Positions 39,134 to 48,446 of a stretch of 64,000 nucleotides of DNA are shown here, one piece after another. Both the position numbers and the translations under genes were made by a program. Origin of the DNA: Acidimicrobiia bacterium (GTDB lineage: Bacteria; Actinomycetota; Acidimicrobiia; IMCC26256; PALSA-610); assembly GCA_027494135.1 (NCBI GenBank), contig JAOSJK010000034.1:1-64000 (forward strand), written 5' to 3'. Position 1 is the stretch's first letter. Each line of letters starts with the position of its first letter. Under the pieces are notes generated by a model. It saw only the letters and a list, made by a program, of their open reading frames with translations, did not search any database and was not told the DNA's origin.

Positions 39134-40204
39134 TCAGCGGCTGACGCTTACGCCGATCGACCCGGCGCTCTCGGCCATCGCGCGACCGACGGCGCGCGTC
39201 ATCTGCGCCGACCAGTCGTCCGAGCGACGCATGGCGTCGTTGAGGTCTCCGTCGCCGAGGTCGAGGACGACGGGCGGGCGCTGTCGGGCTTCGAGGAGTG
39301 GTGCGAGTCGGTCCGCTCCGGCTCGTCCTGCGTCGTCGGCGTCGAAGGCGATGACGAGGGGATGCGGGAGCTTGGCCAGCGCGACAGCGACGGCTTCGTC
39401 GCCATAGGTGGCGCTGAGCACGGCGACGGCTCGGTAGCCGGCCGCGGCGGCGGACAGCGCGCCGATGGTGCCTTCGGTAATGACCACCTCGGGGTGACGT
39501 ACTTCGGCGGGCCGGAGTCGCGCGACGCGGGGGTTCGTCGCGAGGTCGGCGGTCGGGTTGAGGTAGCGAGGCCGATCGGGAAGCGGGTGCGGAACGCGGA
39601 GCTGCGCGTACACGGCGCGACCGTCGTGCAGCACGGGCAGCACGACACCAATGCCCCGAGGCATCCCGTCGGGCCGCGCCTGCACGCGTGGGCCGAGGTC
39701 GGCGCCGACGTGGTTCTCGATGAGGACGTCGCGCGGGAGGCCGCGGATGTTGGTGAGCCAGCGGCGCAGTGCACGACCTTCGGGTTTCCAGAGTCGCTCG
39801 GCGCACTCGTGCACGTATCGATCGAGCCCCTCTGGGTCACGGCACCCCGCAGGAGGGAGTGACCGGGCGCGCTCCGGCCGGCGCGCGGGCCGCCAGTCGT
39901 CGGGTTGCTCGCGGTGGCCGGCGCGCTTGGCGAGGTAGGTCATGGCGTCGCGCGGGGTGCCGCCTCGACACGCGAGCACGAGGTCGATGGCGGTGCCGCC
40001 GTCACCGCAGCCGTGGCATCGCCAGCGCTGGTCGCCCCGCCGGCTCGTGAAGATGCTGACCGGTGGAGTGCGCCCGGTCTGTGCGTGGCGACTGTTGGGG
40101 CAAGGCCACATGCGCGTGCGGCCACTGGTTCGGGCGGGGCCGAGCAGGTCGTCGGCGAGCGCCCGGAGGTCGACGGCAGCGAGGAGGGCGTCGCGGTCGT
40201 ACAC
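39134..40204 (-). CDS. DnaG-type primase-like protein (zinc finger + toprim)
   Basis: 356 residues. A CHC2-type zinc finger near the N-terminus (MWPCPNSRH, then WRCHGCGDGG) is followed by a toprim domain with VVITEGTIGAL (Glu) and LVIAFDADDAGRAGAD (DxD). No helicase domain is present. The GTG at 40204 lies 3 bases after the VirB4 stop, placing it last in the transfer operon. It may prime the transferred strand in the recipient or help element replication, as plasmid-encoded primases do. Confidence 0.82.
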   Translation of the reverse strand: MYDRDALLAAVDLRALADDLLGPARTSGRTRMWPCPNSRHAQTGRTPPVSIFTSRRGDQRWRCHGCGDGGTAIDLVLACRGGTPRDAMTYLAKRAGHREQPDDWRPARRPERARSLPPAGCRDPEGLDRYVHECAERLWKPEGRALRRWLTNIRGLPRDVLIENHVGADLGPRVQARPDGMPRGIGVVLPVLHDGRAVYAQLRVPHPLPDRPRYLNPTADLATNPRVARLRPAEVRHPEVVITEGTIGALSAAAAGYRAVAVLSATYGDEAVAVALAKLPHPLVIAFDADDAGRAGADRLAPLLEARQRPPVVLDLGDGDLNDAMRRSDDWSAQMTRAVGRAMAESAGSIGVSVSR

Positions 40205-40207
40205 GGC

Positions 40208-41521
40208 TCATGCCGCCTCAGTCCGGCTGAACCCGCCCGCGTCGCCATGCATCCGGGCATCGGTGTCGGTGATCTCAATCTCGCCGGGTCCGAGGACGTG
40301 CTGAACGACGGCAGTTCGCCCACCAAGCTTCCAGAGCGCGCGGCCGCGGCCGAGCTGGCCGACGATGCTGGCTTCGGGTGCTGTGAGCCCGAAGTGTGCG
40401 ACGGCGGCGTCGAGTTGGTCGGGCGCTTGGCGGAGGATGATCTTGGTGGCCGAGTCGGCAAGGAGCCCTGCGGCGATCTTGCTGGTGGCGGTGCCGTCGT
40501 CGGCCTGGGCGACGAGGTCGGAGGCCCGGTGGGTGATGCAGAGGTTGGCGACGCCGTAGGTGCGGCCGAGCTTGAAGGAGGTCTGGAGGTAGCCGGCAGT
40601 GTGGCGGTTGCCGAGCAGCGCCCAGGCTTCGTCGAGGATCTGCACGCGCTGGGGGCCGGGGCAGGCCATGAGCTGCTGGAACCAGCCGGCAGCGGCGACC
40701 ATGACGAGCGGCAGGGCGTCGGAGTCGAGCGGCACCGCGGAGAGGTCGAGGACGACGCCGGGACCGTCCCAACGCAGCGGCACGGTTGAGCGCCCGTCGA
40801 ACATGCCGCGCAGCGAGCGCGAGAGCAGCTTGTCGAGCGCGTACGCGACCGTTGCCGTCTCGGCGACAAGGTCGCGTTCGCTGCTGCGCAACCGGGCGAC
40901 CATCGTCTCGGTGGGGTTGGCGACGAGCCGGGCGACGTCCGCCAGCGTCGGCTCCCGCAGTGGCGCGGTGGTGAGTTGCTCGACGGCGGCGAACACGACT
41001 GCGTCCTCGAGCTGGGTGAGAGTGCGTTCCAGCACGGTGCCGACCAGCGCTGTGCACATCTCGGCGCGGCGCAGGACCTGCCTGTCCTCGGGCTCGTGCT
41101 CTGCGGCGGGCCCGGGGGCGAGAGGGTTGATGGTGGCGCTGCCGCCGGGGCTGAGCTTCACGGTGGTGAGACCGAGGTGCTCCGCAAGGGCGGCGTACTC
41201 GCCCTTCGGGTCGGCGATCGCGGTCCAACGGCCGCCGGGGCCGGTGCCGTAGATGGCGGCTTGACGCCACAGCACGCACTTGACGAGGGCGGACTTGCCG
41301 TTGCCGGGTTCGCCGAGGATCCATCCGTTGGGGTTCGTGACGATGCCGGACGCGTAGGCCTCGAATGGGTCCCAGCAGAACTCACCGCCGCCGGCGAGTA
41401 GGTCGAGACCGATGTAGGTGCCTCGATGCCCGAACGAGCTCTGTACGGAGAAGGGGTAGATGCTGGCCACGTGGGCGGTGGTCCCCTGGTGGTAGCGGAG
41501 CCGCAGCGATGGCCGGGTCAT
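40208..41521 (-). CDS. VirB4-type conjugation ATPase
   Basis: 437 residues. Walker A is LGEPGNGKSALVK. The region around IADPKGEYAALAEHLG and INPLAPGP and the late QILDEAWALLG (Walker B) plus ITHRASDLVAQADDG are typical of VirB4/TraC-like motor proteins. The start overlaps the SCO6880-like stop (ATGA). The N-terminal half of classical VirB4 appears to be supplied by the SCO6880-like protein, a known split in actinobacterial systems. The frame is intact. Confidence 0.83.
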   Translation of the reverse strand: MTRPSLRLRYHQGTTAHVASIYPFSVQSSFGHRGTYIGLDLLAGGGEFCWDPFEAYASGIVTNPNGWILGEPGNGKSALVKCVLWRQAAIYGTGPGGRWTAIADPKGEYAALAEHLGLTTVKLSPGGSATINPLAPGPAAEHEPEDRQVLRRAEMCTALVGTVLERTLTQLEDAVVFAAVEQLTTAPLREPTLADVARLVANPTETMVARLRSSERDLVAETATVAYALDKLLSRSLRGMFDGRSTVPLRWDGPGVVLDLSAVPLDSDALPLVMVAAAGWFQQLMACPGPQRVQILDEAWALLGNRHTAGYLQTSFKLGRTYGVANLCITHRASDLVAQADDGTATSKIAAGLLADSATKIILRQAPDQLDAAVAHFGLTAPEASIVGQLGRGRALWKLGGRTAVVQHVLGPGEIEITDTDARMHGDAGGFSRTEAA

Positions 41522-43006
41522 GAGGCGAGGAGGGTCGCGGGGGCGAGGCCGAGGGGGAGCGCCGCGGCCCAGCCGAGGTCTTGGCGGGCATCGAGCACAC
41601 GCAGGTCCATGCCGTTCTCGCGTGCGAGTTGCTCGATGATCTCGGAGTGCTCATCGAGGTCGTCGAGGGTGCGCGCCGAGAGGGTGACGAGCCCGGCGTA
41701 GCCCATCTCGGGATAGCCGGCGACGAGCTCCTCTTCGCGGTCGAGAAGGGCTTGGGTGGCACGCCGGTGGCGGGCATCGATGCGCCGTCCCTTCTCTTCC
41801 TTGGTGACCGCGTCGGACTCGAGCTTCACCAGGTCGCGTTCGATGCGCCGTCGGCTCTGGTAGGTGGACACCGGTTGGAAGTAGACGGTCATCGACCGGG
41901 TGACGCCGCCGCCGGCAAGGAACGGTTCCAGCCACGCCGGAGGCACCGCGAGGCGGGGCCAGGTGCCGACCCACCAGGTGCGGTGGAACGCGCCGTCGAC
42001 CCGCACGTGCCGCCAGTCGACCTCCAGCGCGAGGGGCCCAGCCGTGGATGAGCGGACGAGAGCGAGGCGCTCGACGAGCCGGCCCTTGCGGGGCCGGGGT
42101 CGCGCGCCGACCGGGTCGATCCGAGAACGGATGAGACGTTGGAGGCCGGCAGGGTCGAGCGGATCAGATGCTGCGAGGTCGGCCGAGCGCAGCCCGCGCA
42201 GGAGCGCCTCGACCGAGGTGACGAGCGCGCGGCCGAGCAGTTCGTCGGGGCGGCCCTTCGCGGTGCGGTGTCGCGAGAGGCGCTCCCGGGCGACCGTGAT
42301 GGCGACGACCGCTTCGTGGTTGATCGCCGACGCAGTCCCGACGTCCAGCAGCTCCCGGTACGAAGCAGTGGCGGTCTCGTTGGGAGTGCCCCGCTCCTTG
42401 GAGCCGAGCCACGCGATGTGGTCGCCCATGCCGGAGGGCCGGGCGAGGTCCGACCAGGACAGGTGCGAGACGACGCCGCGCTCGACGGCGTACTGGCCGA
42501 GCAGGTCGCCCCACCCGCCGAGCAGCCGCTCCTGCTCGGCGCGGGGTTCGACCACGAACTGCGGGCCCGTAACGGGGACGATCGCGGTCAGGGTGTGGCG
42601 GTGGCGGTCGCGCACCGCGCCGAGCGGCGCGGGGCGCGCCAGTCGACAGCAACGATGTCGAGCCCGTCGAGGCATGGCGGCATCGGCGCCGGCCCCTCGG
42701 CAGACGACCACAACGGCAGCGGTGCGACCCATCGGCGGCCGCGACGAAGGCGTGACCAGACCCATCCGGTGAGCAGCGGTACCACTCCCAGGTGGCATGG
42801 CCGCCGACCCGGGTGAAGCTCGCCGCCGCGGCAGCGATGATCGGCGCGGCGGCGATCGGCAGCGGCGCTCCCGCGGTGAGGATCGCGACTCCAAGGGCGA
42901 TCCCACCCCCGAGGAGCGCGCACTGCACGATGCCGAGGCCGAGGAAGATGCCCGACGCGCCGAGCGGTTCGAGCCGGTAGGTGCGCTCGGTGCGTTCACT
43001 TGCCAT
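41518..43006 (-). CDS. SCO6880-like conjugation membrane protein, two frameshifts
   Basis: The ATG at 43006 gives ERTYRLEPLGASGIFLGLG and two adjacent membrane helices (QCALLGGGIALGVAILTAG; PIAAAPIIAAAAASF). Between ~42790 and ~42600 the frame must change twice; the middle reads PPCLDGLDIVAVDWRAP in one frame and AVRDRHRHTLTAIVPVTG in the next. The long C-terminal part (LGGWGDLLGQYAVERG and WVGTWPRLAVPPAWLEPF) matches SCO6880-type proteins of actinobacterial conjugation machines. It sits in the membrane next to VirB4 and VirB6-like proteins. Confidence 0.78.
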
Positions 43007-44382
43007 CCGTGCCTCGCTGTGGTCGCGGCGGCCTCGATGGGGCGGAGCCCGGCGGGCCCGGAGGGTCGCGGTCCGGTCGCGGTGATGGCACCGATGCGCG
43101 CCCGCCTCCCGAGCGCAGCGGTTGGTCGCCGGGCGGCGAAGCCGGCCGGGCGTCGCTGACTGCATGAGCGGTGCCCGTCGCGGCCCGCGCACCGCTGGCG
43201 GCCGCCTTCTTGGTGCCCTCGGCAGCGACGGCTACGGCGAGCGGACCCGCGATCGCGGCCGCGCCTCCCGCTCCGGCGGCGCCTCCCCCACCCACGGCGG
43301 CGGGTGGTGGCCCGGTTCCGGCGCCTGCGGCAGCTCCCCCGTTGGCGATCTGGCTGTACCGCCGCCCGGAGACCATCTGCACCGTGTTGGCCATCATCAT
43401 CCCCTGATGCCCGGCGCGGACGGGCCCACCCTTGACGCCCTGGGCGACGACAGCCGCTTCGGTGACCGGCAGCAGCCGGGCGATCAAGAGCGGCGAGAAC
43501 GCCGACACACCGAACGCGGCGGCTGCGGTGAGGAGGATGCCGACCGCTTGCGTGACCGATCCGGCGGGATCCTCGGCGAACACCTCCGGTTCAGGCAGCG
43601 CGGTCACCTCACCACCTGACCCGGCACCGACCGCCGCCGCGGCGGCGACGGCGAGGGCGATCGCGATGACGAGCTTGGAGACGATCAGCGCCACGAGCAG
43701 ATCCAGCAGCTTGCGGCTCGCTCCCTTGGTGGCGGGCCAGAGCCGGGCCGCGAACACGAGCGGTGCGGAGTGCGACGACGATGTAGATCAGTGCGGCGCG
43801 CACGACGAGCTCGGCGACGAGCACGAGGCCGGCGAGGACGGTCACAAGACCGAGGACAAACACGACGAACGCAGTGGCGGTGCCGCCGGACAGCGTGCTG
43901 AGGCTGGCCACTACAGCACCGAACTCCGAGATGTCGTCCTGGAAGTTGCCGAGGACCTGTCCGGAGAGGGCGTCGGTGAGCCGGATGAGGACCTGGGTGA
44001 TCGTGACCAGGCCGACCATCCCGAGGATCGAGACGGGCAGCTCGAGCGCGATGCGCCGCAGCATCCCGCCGACGTCGCCACTCAGGGTTCCCTGGATGAT
44101 GCCGGCGAGGACGAACAGCAGCAGGAGGCTGGCGCCGATGGTGACGGTGGTGGCGTAGGGACCGTCGCCTGTGAGGAACCAGTCGGCTTGGACGTTGGGG
44201 TCGGTCGAGTCGAGGAAGAAGTTGAACACGCCGCCGACGACCCACACGACGGCGTCGACGATCCAGGCGGTGAGCCCGCCGATGATGACCTCGAAGCCGG
44301 CGGTGGCGACGTCACCGACGAAGCCGGTGACCTTGTCGATCACCCAGCCGATCGGGTTGGGGAAGCCGATGCCGAGGATCAC
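42996..44382 (-). CDS. VirB6/TrbL-like polytopic membrane protein, one frameshift
   Basis: A GTG start overlapping the upstream stop opens a protein with at least five hydrophobic helices (for example LLLLFVLAGIIQGTL, FVVFVLGLVTVLAGLVLV and LIVSKLVIAIALAVAA). The frame changes near 43765, between the helix around AALIYIVVAL and FAARLWPATKG. The C-terminal ~120 residues are Gly/Ala/Pro-rich and probably cytoplasmic or disordered. VirB6-like proteins form the inner-membrane channel of type IV secretion systems. Confidence 0.72.
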
Positions 44383-45098
44383 GAGACCGGCTCGCCGTCC
44401 ATGCGCGTGAACCCGTCGAGTGCACGGTCGAAGGGCTCCGCGTCCCATGGTTGGTCGTGGGGGCCGGTGATCGGGGTCGGTCCCGGCGTGTCGCGCACTC
44501 CGTCGACTCGCCAGTCGCCGTCAACCCACGCGAGGTCCAAGGTGACGGTGAGGAACTCCGACTGCGGTGCGGCGACGCCCGCGGCGGACAGGATCGTGAC
44601 GGTCCACACGGACACGCGCGCTTGGGTGTCGCGGAAGCTGTCGACGCGCCAGGCGAGCGGGCGCACCAGCCACCAGATCCGTCCCGACGAGCGTGCGAGC
44701 TGCTCGCGGGCCATCGCGATGTCGGCGACGACGTCCTCCGCGAGGCGGGGTGCAGCGACCGGGGTGGCGATCTCGCCGATTGCGGCCTCGATCTCGGCGT
44801 CGGTGAAGTACAACCACCGCTGCGACGCCGTCGCGTACGCAACGGCGGCAGCGACCGCACCCGGTTCGTCGGCCGCGAACCCGACCGGCACGCGGGCCGC
44901 TTCACCCGCCGGGCCGGTGGCGCCGGCTGGGACCGTCGGTCGCGGCGACACCTCAGCGGGCGGAGAGTCGTGCCGGTCGCTACTGGTCGTGTCATCACGG
45001 GTCAGCCGGACTAGGAACACGCCCGCTATGAGCACCACAACCGCGACGGCGGCGACGATCGCGGCGCGTCGGGAGGGAAGCATCGGCTGGCCGGCCAT
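44379..45098 (-). CDS. VirB8/TcpC-like conjugation protein
   Basis: 239 residues from an ATG at 45098. A short cytoplasmic end is followed by one membrane helix (AAIVAAVAVVVLIAGVFLV), a Pro/Ser/Thr-rich linker, and a C-terminal domain with a helix-then-sheet layout (VAYATASQRWLYFTDAEIE, SVWTVTILSAAG, LTVTLDLAWVDGDWRVDGV). This fits the NTF2-like fold of VirB8/TcpC proteins, which assemble the T4SS core. The assignment rests on topology and operon position. Confidence 0.6.
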   Translation of the reverse strand: MAGQPMLPSRRAAIVAAVAVVVLIAGVFLVRLTRDDTTSSDRHDSPPAEVSPRPTVPAGATGPAGEAARVPVGFAADEPGAVAAAVAYATASQRWLYFTDAEIEAAIGEIATPVAAPRLAEDVVADIAMAREQLARSSGRIWWLVRPLAWRVDSFRDTQARVSVWTVTILSAAGVAAPQSEFLTVTLDLAWVDGDWRVDGVRDTPGPTPITGPHDQPWDAEPFDRALDGFTRMDGEPVS

Positions 45099-45388
45099 CA
45101 GCTCGCCGCCTCGAACAGCATGTTGACCGCCGTCGGGGCAACCCCGGCGAGGATCGCCCCGACCACGCCTCCAAGGGCGAGGGTCTTGCCGCGGCTCGCG
45201 CCGCCGTAGCTCCCGCCCTCGCGGGCCAGGCCGTACATCGCGGCGCCGATCAGCAGCGCGGCCAGGCTTCCCCAGAGGGCGAGCATCTGTGCCCAGTTGA
45301 GGAGCTGCTGGATCAGCTCGGCACCAGGCATGCCGTCGGTGCTCGGGTCGACGTCGACCTGGGCGAGCACGCCGGGAACTCGGATCAT
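45098..45388 (-). CDS. Small VirB2/pilin-like membrane protein
   Basis: 96 residues with two hydrophobic segments (MLALWGSLAALLIGAAMYGLA and GKTLALGGVVGAILAGVAP) separated by a basic loop. A strong AAGGAGG site lies before the ATG at 45388. Its size, topology and place as first gene of the transfer operon fit VirB2/TrbC-like subunits, but the primary sequence alone does not prove it. Confidence 0.6.
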   Translation of the reverse strand: MIRVPGVLAQVDVDPSTDGMPGAELIQQLLNWAQMLALWGSLAALLIGAAMYGLAREGGSYGGASRGKTLALGGVVGAILAGVAPTAVNMLFEAAS

Positions 45389-45502
45389 CAGGCGACCTCC
45401 TTGGGCGGTGGCGCGGAGTGCGCCATCCCCGTAGGCCGCTGAAGCGGCGAAAACTCTCCACCGCGTCGCGAAGAATCCGCGCGGCGCGAGGCCTACCTCG
45501 CC

Positions 45503-46650
45503 ATGGAGCGACGGAAGCTGGGCGCGGCGATCGCGCTCGCCTGCCTCGGCACGATCGGCGGAGTCACAGCACTGCCGATCCTCGCGGTCGGCATCGGCAG
45601 CGCGTCACCGACCAGCTGCGGGCTGGCCGGCGAAGTCGCCGACGACGGCACCCCGAGAATCCTCGGCCCGTCCACCCTGACCGTCGCCGACCTGCGCATC
45701 TGGTGGGACAACACCGGGCGAGGGCAACCCGCACGGCTGCGCATCGCGATCGCCGACCTGATCGCGCTCTACCTCTCCGAAGGCGACGCCGAAGGTGTCC
45801 GCGGCGACATTGCGTTCGCGCAGGCCGTGCTGGAGACCGGCTACTTCAGTAACAGCGACACCGCGATCAACAACTTCGCGGGCATCGGCCACTACGACGG
45901 AGCCCCCGTCCGGCTCGCCGTTCCCGAACCCGATCATCGGCGTGCGGGCGCAGATCCAGCTGCTCAAGAAGTACGCGCTCGGCAACCACGCCCCGTTCGC
46001 GAACCCCGACGTCGCGCCGAGCGCGGGAGCGTCAGCCACGACCTGGGGCGGGCTGGCCGGCACCTGGGCTACGACCACGAACTACTGGAACGCGCTCAGC
46101 ACCATCTACGAGTCGATGCTCAGCCACGCAGGAACGGCAGCCGGCGAGGCTCGCTCTCCAGTCCGCGTTGGGGAGGCCTCGTGCTGCGGCCGGTGAGCTG
46201 GCCATCGCTGGCGACTACGGGCTCCCCCTCGAGCGGCGCTGGTACGACGAGCACCCGGAGTGGTTGACGCGGCCACACCACGACTACCCCGCCATCGACA
46301 TCCCAGTCCCGGTCGGCACGCCGCTCTACGCGGTGACCAACGGCGTCGTCGTCGGCACCCCGACAAGTGGGAAGTGCGGCATCGGCGTCGTCTTCAACGG
46401 CGACGACGACGCGCAGTACGCCTACTGCCACGGCCAACCCGGCACGCAGGCCGTCGCGATCGGCGAGCGGATCACGGTCGGGCAGCACCTGATGGACAGC
46501 GCGTCCACCGGCAACAGCACCGGCCCACACCTCCACTTCAGCATCGAGACCGGCGGTGCAAGGCGTTGCCCTCAGACCTTTCTCGTCTCCATCGCCGAAG
46601 GTCAGCCCCTAGCACCCCAGGGGCTCCCAGCGACCGGCTGCATCAGCTGA
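45503..46650 (+). CDS. Two-domain peptidoglycan hydrolase (glucosaminidase-like + M23), two frameshifts
   Basis: It starts with a signal-like helix (KLGAAIALACLGTIGGVTAL). The first domain has FAQAVLETGYFSNS, NNFAGIGHYDG and, after a frame change near 45905, IIGVRAQIQLLKKYA, typical of FlgJ-like glucosaminidases. After a second shift near 46150 comes an M23 metallopeptidase (HHDYPAIDIPVPVGTPLYAV and GPHLHFSIE, with the zinc ligands visible). Such VirB1-like enzymes open the cell wall for the mating channel. It is divergent from the transfer operon across a 114-base gap. Confidence 0.8.
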
Positions 46651-46664
46651 CCTACGTTCGATCC

Positions 46665-47066
46665 ATGGCCGCGTTCCACGCCGTCTACTACCGAGAGGCC
46701 AACGGCTCCGAGCCGGTGCGTGCCTACCTCGACGACCTCGACGATGGGATAGGCGCCGTGCTGGCTCAGCAGATCGATCGCTTGAACCTGCTCAGCGACG
46801 AGGTCCCCCACCTGCCGTTCCCCCATAGCTCCCAGGTTGACGGCGAGCTGCGCGAGCTGCGGTGCCACTACGGGCGGCAGCTCTACCGGGTCTTGTACCG
46901 CCGCTCCGACCGCCTGCTCGTGCTGCTGCACATCTTCGCCAAGCGGACCGCCAAGATCCCTGCCGCCGAGATGAACCTCGCCCATGAGCGCTGGCTGAAC
47001 TTCAAGGACCGGATGGACGCCCAGCCCCGCAGACCGCCGCGAGCAGCCGGCCACGACGCCCCGTGA
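46665..47066 (+). CDS. HigB/Gp49-like toxin of a toxin-antitoxin pair
   Basis: 133 residues. VRAYLDDLDDGIGAVLAQQI, LRELRCHYGRQLYRVLYRR and LVLLHIFAKRTAKIP follow the RelE-superfamily Gp49-like pattern, in which the basic and aromatic residues line an mRNA-cleaving site. The C-terminus has a Pro/Arg extension. The antitoxin gene follows after a short gap. Toxin-first order is normal for the HigBA type. Confidence 0.82.
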   Translation: MAAFHAVYYREANGSEPVRAYLDDLDDGIGAVLAQQIDRLNLLSDEVPHLPFPHSSQVDGELRELRCHYGRQLYRVLYRRSDRLLVLLHIFAKRTAKIPAAEMNLAHERWLNFKDRMDAQPRRPPRAAGHDAP

Positions 47067-47073
47067 CCGCCCT

Positions 47074-47086
47074 AGTTCGCAGAACT
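47074..47086. promoter_or_regulatory. Inverted repeat between toxin and antitoxin
   Basis: AGTTC-GCA-GAACT is a perfect 5-bp inverted repeat in the gap between the two genes. It may be an operator for the HTH antitoxin. There is no independent support beyond position and symmetry. Confidence 0.35.
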
Positions 47087-47112
47087 GCTAACCTGGCCGT
47101 GAGGTGAGCGCC

Positions 47113-47454
47113 ATGGCGAAGAACCAGAGCCCCGTCGGCAGCAGTGTCGAGGACCACATCAGCCAGCGGCGCGCCCGCAGCGCCAAGTACCGCGAGACGC
47201 AGGATCGGCTTCGCCCGTTCGAGGAGATCGCCCGCGTCGTGATCATGCGCCGAGCGCAGCTAGGTCTCACGCAGCAGGAACTGGCCGAGCGGATGGGCAC
47301 GACGAAGTCGGTGATCTCCCGGATCGAGAGCGGTCAGCACCGCACCAGCACGGACACGCTCCGCCGCCTCGCCGAAGCCCTCGACGGCCACGCCGTCATC
47401 GGCTTCGAGTTCGATTCCGATCAGCAGGTCCAGCCGGAACTCGTTCGCCTGTAG
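47113..47454 (+). CDS. HigA-like XRE-family antitoxin
   Basis: An HTH_3 domain occupies the centre (MRRAQLGLTQQELAERMGTT, then SVISRIESGQ and LRRLAEALDG). The N-terminal arm is basic. The ATG at 47113 has GAGGTG at good spacing; a GTG at 47104 would add three residues. It should neutralise the preceding toxin and autoregulate the pair. Confidence 0.85.
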   Translation: MAKNQSPVGSSVEDHISQRRARSAKYRETQDRLRPFEEIARVVIMRRAQLGLTQQELAERMGTTKSVISRIESGQHRTSTDTLRRLAEALDGHAVIGFEFDSDQQVQPELVRL

Positions 47455-47588
47455 GACACCCAGCACGACCAAAGGCCGCGTTCGCCGGCCTCTCGGACCG
47501 CCGTTCATTGCAGCGGTCAACACAACCCCCTGCGTGCCGCGGGCGAACCACGTGGCTGCCCGACAGGGCAGATGGCATCCTCGTGCAG

Positions 47589-48338
47589 ATGTCGTTCCCG
47601 TTTTCGTCACGGACTCTCGGCTACCTGGTGGACGCCATTTCTTCGGGCTACAGCGCGACCGGCATGGACACGCTGTTTCTCAAGGCCGAGGTCGACGGGT
47701 GGAGTCGTGTGAGTGGCAGCAAGGCTGCCGTGGTCCACGACCTACTCCGGAACCTACGCGACGACGGAGGCCGGACGGCTTGTGAGGGCGCCTTCGAGCT
47801 CGCCCGGCTCGTACTCGCGCACGGCAAGGGCGGAGCGTGGGACGAGCCCGCCAGATGGTGGACGCCGCTGCGAGACGCTGTTGCCGCCGACGGCTGGGAG
47901 TTTGATGAGAACTCTGACAGCTTCGTGCCGCTGGTCCCCGGCGCTCCCATGGCCCACGAGACGAGCTGGATCGAGGACGAGCTCCGCCGCCGCGGGTGGA
48001 CGACGGCCGCTGGACACTACCGCCAAGCCGTCGACAACTTCGCCGACGGCAACTGGGCTGCGGCCAACAGCCAGCTCCGCAGCTTCTGCGAGGAACTGCT
48101 CCGTACCGCGGCCTAAAACACCGGCACTGGCGGGAGCGGCCAGGTCCAGGCAGCACTCGACGCACTTGACTCGGCAGGGCACTTGATCGCCGATGAGGCC
48201 GGCTTCGGCAAGGCGCTCTGGAAGTTGCTCCATCCCGGGGGCTCCCACCCGGGTCTGAGCGACCAGGACGAGTCTCGCTTCCGGCTGCTTACTCTCACCG
48301 GCTACGCCCGCTTCCTCCTCAGCCGCCTCCCCGGCTGA
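47589..48338 (+). pseudogene. Abi/HEPN-like unknown protein with an in-frame stop
   Basis: The frame from 47589 reads FSSRTLGYLVDAISSGYS, a middle with ARLVLAHGKGGAW, and RQAVDNFADGNWAAANSQL before a TAA at 48114. The same frame continues in good coding style for 74 more residues (ALWKLLHPGGSHPGLSDQDE, FRLLTLTGYARFLLSRL). LHP.GSHPG.S is a block I associate with C-terminal helical domains of abortive-infection-like proteins. The TAA therefore truncates the domain. It could be a real nonsense mutation or a base error. Function is unassigned. Confidence 0.5.
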
Positions 48339-48358
48339 TGCTGACGGGCAGGATGCGC

Positions 48359-48416
48359 CCGACCGTCCCGGTCCGGGTACCCGTTGTCCGACCGTCCCGG
48401 TCCGGGTAGCCGTTGG
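48359..48416. repeat. Two tandem 29-bp direct repeats
   Basis: Units at 48359-48387 and 48388-48416 differ at only a couple of positions. The core is GACCGTCCCGGTCCGGGTA. They end about 30 bases before the DUF2726-like start, so they may be a regulatory or recombination site. Confidence 0.6.
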
Positions 48417-48446
48417 GTGTCACACGCCCTGCGTATGGTTGATCGC

